NCBI GenBank assembly: GCA_943370355.1 | Contig: CALRQP020000017.1 | Span: forward strand, 8,187-72,186 | Direction: 5' to 3' | Origin: JADCGM01 sp943370355 | GTDB lineage: Bacteria; Pseudomonadota; Alphaproteobacteria; Sphingomonadales; Sphingomonadaceae | Length of the DNA: 64,000 nucleotides | In this document: in pieces, positions 1-9,270 of the stretch | Layout: every line of letters starts with the position of its first letter | How positions within the stretch are numbered: the stretch's first letter is position 1 | Notes under the pieces: generated by a model | The model's database searches: none | What the model saw: only the letters and a program-made list of their open reading frames with translations | What the model was told of the DNA's origin: nothing | Program-made: the position numbers and the translations under genes

Positions 1-154
1 CCAGCATCTCGCCTCGGGCGTGCGCCATCTGATCATGGACACCGGCGCGGGCTTCGACCTGCCGACCGCCAATTCGAGTGCCCGGATGGTATTCGTCGCC
101 GGCATCCTGCTGACCGCCCTGACGTGGGGCTTCATCTTCTTCGCGAGGGGCTGA
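1..154 (+). CDS. sdhC: Succinate dehydrogenase cytochrome b556 subunit, C-terminal end only
   Basis: The gene enters from the left edge; only about 50 C-terminal codons are present, read from base 2 to the TGA at 152-154. The visible part ends in one hydrophobic segment rich in Val, Leu, Ile and Phe, as in the last helix of SdhC, a haem b and quinone-binding membrane anchor of respiratory complex II. The identification rests mainly on position: sdhD begins two bases after the stop and sdhA follows. The haem-ligand histidine region lies outside the window and cannot be checked. Confidence 0.85.
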   Translation, partial: QHLASGVRHLIMDTGAGFDLPTANSSARMVFVAGILLTALTWGFIFFARG

Positions 155-156
155 CC

Positions 157-537
157 ATGGGAACGGGAACCGAACTCGGCCGCGTTCGCGGGCTTGGGCC
201 GGCCAAGGGCGGCGCGCATCACTGGATGCAGCACCGCGTCACGGCGATCGGCAATTTCCTGCTGTTCGCCTGGTTCATCGCCTCGCTGCTGCGGCTGCCG
301 AACCTGCGTTACGAAACGGTGATCGACTGGCTGCGCCAGCCTGTCGCGGCGATCCCGATGCTGCTGCTGATCGGGTCGGTATTCTGGCATTTCCTGCTCG
401 GCATGCAGGTGATGCTCGAGGATTATGTACATGACGAGGGCACCAAGCTGTTCAGCCTGCTCGCGTTGAAACTCTATGTCGTCGTGGGCGCCGTGACCGC
501 CGTGTTCTGCGTCCTCAAGATCGCATTCGGAGCCTGA
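157..537 (+). CDS. sdhD: Succinate dehydrogenase hydrophobic membrane anchor subunit
   Basis: A 126-residue protein with three hydrophobic segments (about residues 27-46, 65-85 and 100-124), the usual size and plan of SdhD. With SdhC it anchors the complex II catalytic dimer in the inner membrane and forms the quinone and haem site. His residues near the second helix (FWHFLLGMQ) and the following DYVHDEG match the family pattern around the haem and quinone pocket. The ATG at 157, two bases after the sdhC stop, is preferred over the in-frame upstream ATG at 124, which lies inside sdhC. sdhA begins 5 bases after the stop. Confidence 0.9.
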   Translation: MGTGTELGRVRGLGPAKGGAHHWMQHRVTAIGNFLLFAWFIASLLRLPNLRYETVIDWLRQPVAAIPMLLLIGSVFWHFLLGMQVMLEDYVHDEGTKLFSLLALKLYVVVGAVTAVFCVLKIAFGA

Positions 538-542
538 GCAAG

Positions 543-2333
543 ATGGCCGACGCCTATCAGATCATCGATCATACCTATGACGCGGTCGTCGTCGGCGCGG
601 GCGGCTCGGGCCTCCGTGCGGCGATGGGCATCGCCGAGACGGGGCTGAAGACCGCCTGCATCACCAAGGTGTTCCCGACCCGGTCGCACACCGTCGCGGC
701 GCAGGGCGGCATCGCCGCCTCGCTCGGCAATATGGGGCCGGATCACTGGACCTGGCACATGTACGACACCGTCAAGGGGTCGGACTGGCTCGGCGACCAG
801 GATGCGATCGAATATATGTGCCGTGAGGCGCCCGCCGCCGTTTACGAGCTTGAACATTTCGGCGTGCCGTTCAGCCGCACCGACGAAGGCAAAATCTACC
901 AGCGCGCGTTCGGCGGCATGACGCAGAATATGGGCAATGGTCCGGCCGCGCAGCGCACCTGCGCTGCCGCCGACCGCACTGGCCATGCGATGCTGCACGC
1001 GCTCTACCAGCAGAGCCTGAAGTACGACACCGACTTCTACATCGAATATTTCGCGCTCGACCTGATCATGGAGAATGGCGAGTGCCGCGGCGTCATCGCC
1101 ATGTGCATGGAAGACGGCACGATCCACCGCTTCCGCGCGCACTCGGTGGTGCTAGCGACGGGCGGCTATGGCCGCTGCTATTTCACCGCGACCTCGGCAC
1201 ATAGCTGCACCGGCGACGGCGGCGGCATGGTGGTGCGCGCCGGACTGCCGCTGCAGGACATGGAGTTCGTGCAGTTCCACCCGACCGGCATCTACGGCGC
1301 GGGCGTGCTGATCACCGAAGGCGCGCGCGGCGAGGGCGGCTATCTGACCAACAGCGAAGGCGAGCGCTTCATGGAGCGCTATGCGCCGTCCGCGAAGGAC
1401 CTCGCGTCACGTGACGTGGTCAGCCGGTCGATGGCGATGGAAATCCGGCAGGGCCGCGGCGTCGGCCCGAACAAGGATCATATCCACCTGAACCTCAACC
1501 ATATCGATCCGAAGATCCTGCACGAGCGGCTGCCCGGCATTTCGGAAACGGCGAAGGTGTTCGCGGGCGTCGATGTGACGCGCGATCCGATCCCGACCGC
1601 GCCGACGGTGCACTATACGATGGGCGGCATCCCGACCAACTATCATGGCGAGGTCGTCACGCTCGCGAACGGCAATCCGGACAGCGTCGTGCCGGGGCTG
1701 TTCGCAGTCGGCGAAGCCGCCTGCGTGTCGGTGCATGGCGCGAACCGGTTGGGCTCGAACTCGCTGATCGACCTTGTTGTGTTCGGCCGCGCGACGGGCC
1801 ACCGGATCGCCGAGATCATCAAGCCGGGCACGGCGCACAAGCCGCTGCCGGCGGCCGCGACCGATTTCGCGATCGGCCGTCTCGATGCGGTCCGCAACGC
1901 CAAGGGCAGCTCGCCGACCGCCGAAATCCGGCTGGAGATGCAGCGTACGATGCAGGCCAATTGCGCGGTGTTTCGCACGACCGAAGTGCTCGCGGAAGGC
2001 GTCGAGAAGATCGACGCGGTCGCGGCGCGGATGTCGGACGTCGGCATCACCGACCGCTCGCTGATCTTCAACACCGACCTGCTGGAGACGCTCGAGCTCG
2101 ACAATATGATGGGCCAGGCGGTCATCACGATGCACTCGGCCGCCAACCGCGAGGAAAGCCGCGGCGCGCACATGCACGAGGATTTCCCCAACCGCGACGA
2201 CGCCAAGTGGATGAAACACACGCTCGCGTGGCTGGACGAGGGCGGCAAGGTCAAGATCGACTACCGCCCCGTGCACACCTACACGCTGACCGAAGAAATC
2301 GAGTATATCAAGCCGAAGGCGCGGGTGTATTGA
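543..2333 (+). CDS. sdhA: Succinate dehydrogenase flavoprotein subunit
   Basis: A 596-residue protein, normal length for SdhA, which oxidises succinate to fumarate and passes electrons to SdhB. The N-terminal dinucleotide fold GAGGSG lies at about residues 18-23; RSHTVAAQGG contains the His (about 49) expected to hold FAD covalently. HPTGIYGAG, TEGARGEGG and the catalytic Arg region SRDVVSR are intact, as is the C-terminal HGANRLGSNSLIDL block. It is co-directional with sdhC and sdhD. Unusually, sdhB does not follow directly: about 2.4 kb containing two toxin-antitoxin-like pairs and an opposing gene intervene. Confidence 0.97.
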   Translation: MADAYQIIDHTYDAVVVGAGGSGLRAAMGIAETGLKTACITKVFPTRSHTVAAQGGIAASLGNMGPDHWTWHMYDTVKGSDWLGDQDAIEYMCREAPAAVYELEHFGVPFSRTDEGKIYQRAFGGMTQNMGNGPAAQRTCAAADRTGHAMLHALYQQSLKYDTDFYIEYFALDLIMENGECRGVIAMCMEDGTIHRFRAHSVVLATGGYGRCYFTATSAHSCTGDGGGMVVRAGLPLQDMEFVQFHPTGIYGAGVLITEGARGEGGYLTNSEGERFMERYAPSAKDLASRDVVSRSMAMEIRQGRGVGPNKDHIHLNLNHIDPKILHERLPGISETAKVFAGVDVTRDPIPTAPTVHYTMGGIPTNYHGEVVTLANGNPDSVVPGLFAVGEAACVSVHGANRLGSNSLIDLVVFGRATGHRIAEIIKPGTAHKPLPAAATDFAIGRLDAVRNAKGSSPTAEIRLEMQRTMQANCAVFRTTEVLAEGVEKIDAVAARMSDVGITDRSLIFNTDLLETLELDNMMGQAVITMHSAANREESRGAHMHEDFPNRDDAKWMKHTLAWLDEGGKVKIDYRPVHTYTLTEEIEYIKPKARVY

Positions 2334-2349
2334 CGGTAGTGCGGGCCTG

Positions 2350-2366
2350 CCTTACCTTGAGTAAGG
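2350..2366 (+). promoter_or_regulatory. Inverted repeat overlapping the vapB ribosome binding site
   Basis: CCTTAC (2350-2355) and GTAAGG (2361-2366) are perfect 6-bp arms around the loop CTTGA. The right arm is part of the strong Shine-Dalgarno TAAGGAGGA (2362-2370), six bases before the vapB ATG. In RNA the stem would cover part of the ribosome binding site; in DNA the palindrome could be the autoregulatory operator typical of AbrB-type antitoxins. Which role applies cannot be decided from sequence. Confidence 0.5.
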
Positions 2367-2375
2367 AGGACGATC

Positions 2376-2633
2376 ATGCCGACTGCGACGATGACCAGCA
2401 AGGGACAGATCACCGTGCCGTCCGAGGTCCGCGCTGACCTGCGGCTGCAAACGGGGGACCGGGTTCGGTTTGAGAAGGGCGCGAATGGGGTTTATGAGTT
2501 GCGGCCCGTCAAGGGTAGCATCATGCGCCTCGCCGGCATCTTCAAGCATGACGGACCGCCGATGTCGCTCGATGACATTGATCAAGCGATCGGCGAGGCT
2601 GTGACTGAAGCGGACCGCCGCACACGGCGATGA
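2376..2633 (+). CDS. vapB: AbrB/SpoVT-fold antitoxin of a VapBC-type module
   Basis: An 85-residue protein whose first 45 residues match the swapped-hairpin AbrB fold: MTSKGQITVP, then LRLQTGDRVRF. Family members bind operator DNA with this domain and neutralise the partner toxin with the C-terminal tail, here the acidic and basic stretch after residue 55. It has an unusually good Shine-Dalgarno (TAAGGAGGA, 2362-2370). The vapC ATG overlaps its stop by 4 bases, the usual antitoxin-first coupling. It lies 42 bases after sdhA in the same direction and could be read through from the sdh promoter. Confidence 0.85.
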   Translation: MPTATMTSKGQITVPSEVRADLRLQTGDRVRFEKGANGVYELRPVKGSIMRLAGIFKHDGPPMSLDDIDQAIGEAVTEADRRTRR

Positions 2634-3019
2634 TCGCGGTCGATACGAACATCTTGCTGCGTCATTTTCTGGAAGACGATGCCGAGCAGACCGAACGCGC
2701 GCGCCGGTTTCTTCAGGACGAGCGCCGGCGTGCGGAGCCGGCTTGGGTGTCCCATGTCGTACTCGTTAAACTGGCCTGGGTGTTACGTCAGCGGCTTGGC
2801 ATCGGGTCGCGGCAAATTGCTATGGCAATCCGCGATCTGCTTGATTCGGAAGGCGTGGTTGTTGAGCGGCCGGATGTCGTGGAGGCGGCGCTGGCCATGG
2901 ATCTGCCCGACCTTGCCGATGCCCTGATCCATGCGATGGGTAAGGCTTCAGGCTGTTCAGGGACGGTGACGTTCGACGAACGCTTCGCGCGGCAAGCAGG
3001 CGTTTTCACACCGAGCTGA
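2630..3019 (+). CDS. vapC: PIN-domain toxin, VapC type, with a changed active-site residue
   Basis: A 129-residue PIN-domain protein, expected to be an Mg-dependent ribonuclease held inactive by the preceding antitoxin. The first acidic residue is in VDTNILLR (Asp5), the third in DLADALI (about Asp97) and the fourth in TFDERFAR (Asp116). The second, normally Glu in a V-L-V-E-L-x-W-V-L context, is Lys47 here (codon AAA). That charge reversal in the metal-binding centre suggests a weak or inactive nuclease, although the frame is complete. Translation is coupled to vapB by a 4-base overlap. Confidence 0.82.
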   Translation: MIAVDTNILLRHFLEDDAEQTERARRFLQDERRRAEPAWVSHVVLVKLAWVLRQRLGIGSRQIAMAIRDLLDSEGVVVERPDVVEAALAMDLPDLADALIHAMGKASGCSGTVTFDERFARQAGVFTPS

Positions 3020-3054
3020 CGGCGGGCCTCGCCCATCACTTGTCAGCGTAACGG

Positions 3055-4203
<1,149 letters not shown>

Positions 4204-4283
4204 CGGCGGAGCCTAGCGGGCATTTTGTCTTGCGCGAAGCCCGGCAAAGGCATAGCCGAAATTCAACGCTTGGAGAGGCGCTG

Positions 4284-4529
4284 ATGTCGATCTGGACCGT
4301 GCACGCAAACTATGATGCCGCAGAGCGGATCTGGTACATTGTCGATACTGATGTACCCGGCCTGACGACTGAGGGAGAGTCGCTTGAGCGGCTCGGCGAG
4401 CGGGTTACAGCGGTGTTGCCAGAGCTGCTGGAACTCAACGCGCACGAACTGTCGGAGGATCAGCGGCAGGGGCCGCATCAATTGAAGTTGGTTGCGTTTC
4501 ATGAAGCGATGCTGCCTGTCGCGGCCTGA
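4284..4529 (+). CDS. DUF1902 / HicB-like antitoxin
   Basis: An 81-residue protein with the HicB-type RNase-H-like half-fold: a short strand pattern WTVHANYDAAERIWYIVDTDVPG, where an acidic ligand-like WxVxDxDVPGL replaces the HicB core, then TEGESLERLGERV. DUF1902 proteins are commonly found just upstream of hicA and are regarded as antitoxins. The ATG at 4284 is chosen because homologous similarity begins there; an earlier in-frame ATG at 4230 falls in the region shared with the lldD promoter. The next gene starts inside the stop codon (TGATG). Confidence 0.8.
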   Translation: MSIWTVHANYDAAERIWYIVDTDVPGLTTEGESLERLGERVTAVLPELLELNAHELSEDQRQGPHQLKLVAFHEAMLPVAA

Positions 4530-4729
4530 TGGGGGTAGGCTATGGTCGGCAACTGAAGCGCATCCTGTCAGCCCATGGCTGCACTTTCGTGCGATACGGC
4601 AAAGGCGATCATGAAATCTGGTATAGTCCGATCACCAATCGACACATAAGCATCGACGCGGGTACCAAGAAGCGCTTCACTGCGACGAGCGCTTTGAAGC
4701 AGGCAGGCATCGAGGAAAAGATCAGATAA
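4529..4729 (+). CDS. hicA: HicA-type mRNA interferase toxin
   Basis: A 66-residue protein of the double-stranded-RNA-binding-like HicA family: the N-terminal helix GRQLKRILSAHGCTFVRYGKGDHEIWYSP contains the conserved Gly-x-His (GDHEIW) with the catalytic His, and the C-terminal TSALKQAGI matches the family end. HicA toxins cleave mRNA and tmRNA. It overlaps the DUF1902 stop by one base and its own stop TAA overlaps the ATG of sdhB (TAATG), so a toxin gene and a core respiratory gene are translationally coupled here. Confidence 0.85.
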   Translation: MGVGYGRQLKRILSAHGCTFVRYGKGDHEIWYSPITNRHISIDAGTKKRFTATSALKQAGIEEKIR

Positions 4730-5514
4730 TGGCCGAATTCGCACTTCCCAAGAACAGCAAGATCACCGGCAAGGCGAAGGCCTATCCCGCGCCGGCGGGG
4801 GCGGCCAAGGTCAAGACGTTCAAGATTTATCGCTGGGATCCGGACACCGCCGAGAACCCGCGCTTCGATACCTATCAGATCGATCTGGACAAGACCGGGC
4901 CTATGGTTCTCGACGCGCTGATCAAGATCAAGTCGGAGATCGACCCGACGCTGACCTTCCGCCGGTCGTGCCGGGAGGGCATCTGCGGGTCCTGCTCGAT
5001 GAACATCGACGGGACGAACACGCTCGCCTGCACGCAGGCGATCGAGGACATCAAGGGCGATGTCCAGATCACGCCGCTGCCGCATATGGACGTGATCAAG
5101 GACCTCGTTCCCGACTTCAAACATTTCTACGCCCAATATGCGTCGATCAAGCCGTGGCTGCAGACGGTCACGCCCGAGCCGGCGCTCAAGGAACGGCTGC
5201 AGTCGCCGGAGCAGCGCGCGAAGATCGATGGGCTGTATGAGTGCATCCTGTGCGCCTGCTGCTCGACCTCCTGCCCGAGCTATTGGTGGAACAATGACAA
5301 GTTCCTCGGCCCGGCGATCCTGTTGCAGGCCTATCGCTGGCTCGCCGACAGCCGCGACGAGATGACCGGGGAGCGGCTCGATGAGCTTGAGGATCCGTTC
5401 CGTCTGTATCGCTGCCACACGATCATGAACTGCTCGAACGTGTGCCCGAAGGGCCTGAACCCGGCGGAAGCGATCGGCGAGATCAAGAAGATGATGGTCG
5501 AGCGGCAGGCGTAG
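4729..5514 (+). CDS. sdhB: Succinate dehydrogenase iron-sulfur subunit
   Basis: A 261-residue protein that carries electrons from SdhA to quinone. The [2Fe-2S] ligands are in SCREGICGSCSMNIDG and NTLAC (about residues 83-106). The [4Fe-4S] ligands are in ECILCACCSTSCPSYWWN, and the [3Fe-4S] motif is RCHTIMNCSNVCPKGLNP. The ATG overlaps the hicA stop by one base, so it is translated from a DUF1902-hicA-sdhB transcript rather than directly with sdhCDA, unless readthrough spans the opposing lldD gene. No separate strong ribosome binding site is evident. Confidence 0.97.
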   Translation: MAEFALPKNSKITGKAKAYPAPAGAAKVKTFKIYRWDPDTAENPRFDTYQIDLDKTGPMVLDALIKIKSEIDPTLTFRRSCREGICGSCSMNIDGTNTLACTQAIEDIKGDVQITPLPHMDVIKDLVPDFKHFYAQYASIKPWLQTVTPEPALKERLQSPEQRAKIDGLYECILCACCSTSCPSYWWNNDKFLGPAILLQAYRWLADSRDEMTGERLDELEDPFRLYRCHTIMNCSNVCPKGLNPAEAIGEIKKMMVERQA

Positions 5515-5520
5515 CCTGAC

Positions 5521-7137
5521 GTGAAGGCGAGCGCGTCTGTCCCGTGGTGGCAGCGCGCGGTGTTCTACCAAATCTATCCGCGCAGCTTCGCCGACTCGAA
5601 TGGCGATGGGGTCGGCGATCTGGGCGGCGTCATCGCCCATTTCGATCATGTCGCGGCGCTCGGCGTCGATGCGGTCTGGCTGTCACCGGTGTTCGCGTCG
5701 CCGATGAAGGACTTCGGCTATGATGTTTCGGATAACCGGGGCATCGACCCGCTGTTCGGGACGCTGGACGATTTCGACCGGTTGCTCGCGCGGGCGCATG
5801 CGCTCGGATTGAAACTCATCATCGATCAGGTCTGGTCGCATAGCTCCGACCAGCATGACTGGTTCAAGGCCAGTGCGGCGCGGCGCGACGGCTTTGACGA
5901 CTGGTATGTATGGGCGGACGCAAAGCCCGACGGGACGCCGCCGAACAATTGGCAGGCGAGTTTCGGCGGGCCGGCCTGGACCTGGCATCCGGCGCGGCGG
6001 CAATATTATCTGCACAATTTCCTGAGCAGCCAGCCCGATCTGAACTTTCACAATCCGGCGGTGCAGGATGCCATTCTCGACGTGGCGCGTTTCTGGCTCG
6101 ATCGCGGTGTCGACGGGTTCCGGCTCGATGTGATCAACTATGTCGCGCATGACCGCAGCCTCGCCGACAATCCGGTCGCGCCCTATCGCGACGTGCCGCC
6201 TGCGACGATCCGCTTCCAGCGGCAGGTGCACAACAAGTCGCAGCCCGAGGCGCTGGCGTTCGTGCGGCGTCTGCGCGAACTGCTCGACAGCTATGGCGAC
6301 CGGATGGCGGTCGGCGAGATTTTCGACGACGACATGCTCGGGCGGCAGCTCGAATATTCGAGACCTGACCGGCTGCACACCGCCTACAGCTTTCACCTGC
6401 TCAATGCGCGGCGGGCGACACCGAAGCTGTTTGCCGATGCGATGGCGGCGTGGCAGGGGGCGGCGGGCTGGCCGTCCTGGTCGCTCGGCAATCATGATGT
6501 GCCGCGCTTCCCGACCCGGCTCGGCGGCGATGACCCGCGGGCGGTGCGCGTCCTGCTCGCCTGCCTGCTGACGATGCGCGGAACGCCGTTCCTGTATCAG
6601 GGGGATGAGCTCGGCCTGCCCCAAGCCAAGGTACCGTTCGAGCGGCTGCGCGACCCGTTCGCGATCGCCGGCTGGACCGAGGCGGCGCAGGACGCTTATC
6701 GCGACGGCGCGCGGACGCCGATGCCGTGGGTGGCAGAGGCGGCGCAGGCGGGGTTTTCGGACGGCGCCGAGGCTTGGCTGCCACTCGATCCGCGCCATGC
6801 GGCGCTGTCCGTCGATCGTCAGACTGACGATCCGGAGTCGATGTTGAGCTTCACCCGCAACCTGCTCGCGCTTCGACGCGGCTGTGTTCCGCTGCAATCC
6901 GGGGCGGCGGTTCCGTTGGCGGCACCCGACGGCGTGCTGGCATTCGAGCGGCGGCTGGCTGGCTCACGCATCCTGTGCGTGTTCGAACTGTCGGGTCAGC
7001 CTGCGGTGATGGACCTGGCGAACGATTGGACGCCGCTGGCCAGCGGGCTTGGCGGAAGCATCGAGAGCCGACGGCTGTTGCTGCCACCCTACGCCGGGGT
7101 GATCGCCGCGCATTCGGACAAGGTTCGAGCGACCTAA
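5521..7137 (+). CDS. GH13 family alpha-glucosidase
   Basis: A 538-residue glycoside hydrolase, about the usual length of bacterial GH13 maltases that release glucose from the non-reducing ends of maltose and oligosaccharides. The N-terminal WWQRAVFYQIYPRSFADSNGDG block is diagnostic. The catalytic nucleophile is Asp203 (DGFRLDV), the acid/base Glu266 (VGEIFDDD) and the stabiliser Asp326 (GNHDVPR). No signal peptide is seen, so it is probably cytoplasmic. It starts with GTG six bases after sdhB. Substrate preference (maltose, isomaltose or trehalose) cannot be fixed from motifs. Confidence 0.93.
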   Translation: MKASASVPWWQRAVFYQIYPRSFADSNGDGVGDLGGVIAHFDHVAALGVDAVWLSPVFASPMKDFGYDVSDNRGIDPLFGTLDDFDRLLARAHALGLKLIIDQVWSHSSDQHDWFKASAARRDGFDDWYVWADAKPDGTPPNNWQASFGGPAWTWHPARRQYYLHNFLSSQPDLNFHNPAVQDAILDVARFWLDRGVDGFRLDVINYVAHDRSLADNPVAPYRDVPPATIRFQRQVHNKSQPEALAFVRRLRELLDSYGDRMAVGEIFDDDMLGRQLEYSRPDRLHTAYSFHLLNARRATPKLFADAMAAWQGAAGWPSWSLGNHDVPRFPTRLGGDDPRAVRVLLACLLTMRGTPFLYQGDELGLPQAKVPFERLRDPFAIAGWTEAAQDAYRDGARTPMPWVAEAAQAGFSDGAEAWLPLDPRHAALSVDRQTDDPESMLSFTRNLLALRRGCVPLQSGAAVPLAAPDGVLAFERRLAGSRILCVFELSGQPAVMDLANDWTPLASGLGGSIESRRLLLPPYAGVIAAHSDKVRAT

Positions 7138-7293
7138 ACAGGCTGCGGTTCGGCGGCCATCTTCGTCCGTGGACGACCCTCGCATGCCCTCCGTCGCGCC
7201 GGGGCTATACAGGCGCGGCATCCCCCGCTTATCGTGCACACCATACAGGGCCGCCCAGACGGTCCATGGGAGTAATTCAGAGGGAATTTCCGC

Positions 7294-9270
7294 ATGGTTG
7301 AGTCAACCGCCAGTCCGACGACGGACGGCGATACCTGGTTCGGACATCCGCGCCAGCTTGCACGCCTGTTCACCACCGAGGCGATGGAACGCTTCGGCTA
7401 TTATGGCATGCGGGCGTTGCTCACGCTCTATCTGGCCGACCATTTCCTGTTCAACGACAGCACGACGACGAGCCTTTATGGCGGCTTTACCGCGCTGGTT
7501 TACCTGACGCCGCTGGTCGGCGGGTTGCTTGCCGACCGCTATCTCGGCTCGAAGCGCTCGGTGAAGTTCGGCGCGATTGTCATGGCGGCCGGCTATTTCA
7601 TTCTCTGCTTCGGCGGCGAAAGCGCCAAGCCCTATGCGGTCATCGAGGGTACGCGCTACGAGGTCAGCGTCGACAAGACGACCGAGGCCAAGCAGCAATA
7701 TGTCGTCGACGGCGCGCGCAAGCTCGCGATCAAGGGCAATGAGGACGGCACCGTAACGCTGACTGCCCCGGACGGCAGCGTCGCCCGCACCATCGCCAAG
7801 GGCGGCTTCGAGGCCGGCGGCGACCGCAATCCGTTGTTCACGATGATCATGCTGATCGGCCTGTCGGCGGTCACCATCGGCAATGGGTTCTTCAAGCCCA
7901 ACATCTCGACGATGGTCGGCTCGCTCTACGCGACCGGCGACCGCCGCCGCGACGCCGGGTTCACGATCTTCTACATGGGCATCAACCTCGGCTCGCTTGG
8001 CTCGCAGATTGCCTGTCCGTTCCTTGCCGACAAATATGGTTGGTGGGCCGGGTTCGGTCTGGCCGCGATCGGCATGACCATCTCCTGGTTCCTGATCCAG
8101 TTTGCCGGACCCAAACTTGCCGGCGTCGGCGAGCCGCCGGCAAGCGATGGTCCCGACCGGTCATGGCTGATCTACGGTGGCGCGATCCTCGGCATCCCGC
8201 TGGTCTGGTTCCTGTTCACCAATCTGATGAACGCACCGGCTCCCGTCGAAGGGCAGGGCATTGTCGGCTATGTCCTCGGCCTGCCGATCCTTGGCAAGGT
8301 GCTGTTCACAACCTTCCTGCTGTCGGTCATCGGCATCCCGATCTGGTCGGCCAAGGTCGGCACCAAGGTCGAATTCCAGATGATGTTCGCTGCGATCATC
8401 CTGATCGTGTTCAACGTGGTGTTCTGGACACTGTTCGAACAGGCGGGCTCGTCGCTGACGCTGTTCGCTGACCGCAACACCGACCTAAGCGTGTTCGGGC
8501 TGTTCTCGATCACCGCCGGGCAAACGCAGTTCTTCAATGCCTTTTTCATCGTCGCGCTCGCGCCGCTGTTCTCGGCAATGTGGCTGGTGCTGGCGCGGCG
8601 CATGGTTGCGCCCAGCGCCGTCATAAAGACGATATCCGGCGTCGCCGTCGCGCTTGCGATCCTGCTATTCGCGACGAATGTCGTGAATTTTGTGATGTCG
8701 GCATCCGGCGGTAGCTACGGCATCGCGTTTATTCTGCTCGGCCTGGTCACGCTGCTGTTCCTGGCGGCGGCCGGCTACGCCTGGTACCAGCAACTGCGGC
8801 TCTGGACGCAGCCAGCATCGATGGAACCCGGCATCCCGGTCAAGTTCGGCATGGCGCTGATCGGCGTCGGCGCGGGCTTCCTGTTCCTCGTCTGGGGCAC
8901 GCAGTTTGTCGGACCCGACTTCAAGGTCGGCATCTGGTGGCTGGCGGGTCTCTACCTGATCCACTCGATGGCCGAGCTCTGCATCTCGCCGGTCGGCCTC
9001 AGCATGATCACCAAGCTTTCGATCGCGCGAATCGTCGGCATGATGATGGGTGTGTGGTTCCTGTCGATCAGCTGCGCGCAATATGTGGCGGGTGTCGTCG
9101 CGCAGGTCGCCAGCGTCGAGACGGTCGGCGGTCAGGTCACCAACCTCAAGGTCAGTCTCGACACCTATGCCGGAGTGTTCACCACCATCGGCATCGTCTC
9201 GGCGGCGATCGGCGGCTTCCTGCTGCTGATCTCACCGCTGATCAAGAAATGGATGCACGGAGTCGATTGA
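7294..9270 (+). CDS. POT/PTR family proton-coupled peptide transporter
   Basis: A 658-residue membrane protein with many hydrophobic segments. The signature ETxE-type motif TEAMERFGYYGMR (about 28-40) couples proton and peptide binding in this family, and FFKPNISTMVGSLY plus the DAGFTIFYMGINLGS block match the PTR2 signature. A soluble insert of roughly 70 residues (about 108-180), with a repeated Val-Thr-rich beta pattern, lies between two membrane segments and makes it longer than the usual 460-500 residue bacterial members. A GAGGGAATT ribosome binding site precedes the ATG. Two secreted amidohydrolase genes follow, the first overlapping by one base. Confidence 0.92.
   Translation: MVESTASPTTDGDTWFGHPRQLARLFTTEAMERFGYYGMRALLTLYLADHFLFNDSTTTSLYGGFTALVYLTPLVGGLLADRYLGSKRSVKFGAIVMAAGYFILCFGGESAKPYAVIEGTRYEVSVDKTTEAKQQYVVDGARKLAIKGNEDGTVTLTAPDGSVARTIAKGGFEAGGDRNPLFTMIMLIGLSAVTIGNGFFKPNISTMVGSLYATGDRRRDAGFTIFYMGINLGSLGSQIACPFLADKYGWWAGFGLAAIGMTISWFLIQFAGPKLAGVGEPPASDGPDRSWLIYGGAILGIPLVWFLFTNLMNAPAPVEGQGIVGYVLGLPILGKVLFTTFLLSVIGIPIWSAKVGTKVEFQMMFAAIILIVFNVVFWTLFEQAGSSLTLFADRNTDLSVFGLFSITAGQTQFFNAFFIVALAPLFSAMWLVLARRMVAPSAVIKTISGVAVALAILLFATNVVNFVMSASGGSYGIAFILLGLVTLLFLAAAGYAWYQQLRLWTQPASMEPGIPVKFGMALIGVGAGFLFLVWGTQFVGPDFKVGIWWLAGLYLIHSMAELCISPVGLSMITKLSIARIVGMMMGVWFLSISCAQYVAGVVAQVASVETVGGQVTNLKVSLDTYAGVFTTIGIVSAAIGGFLLLISPLIKKWMHGVD

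Noticed and set aside
474..2276. Long open frames opposite sdhA
   Set aside because: High-GC coding sequence leaves open antisense frames. These lack family motifs, good starts and independent context.
4221..4256. Promoter TTGTCT with CATAGC for DUF1902-hicA-sdhB
   Set aside because: Spacing is about 20 bases and the -10 is poor.
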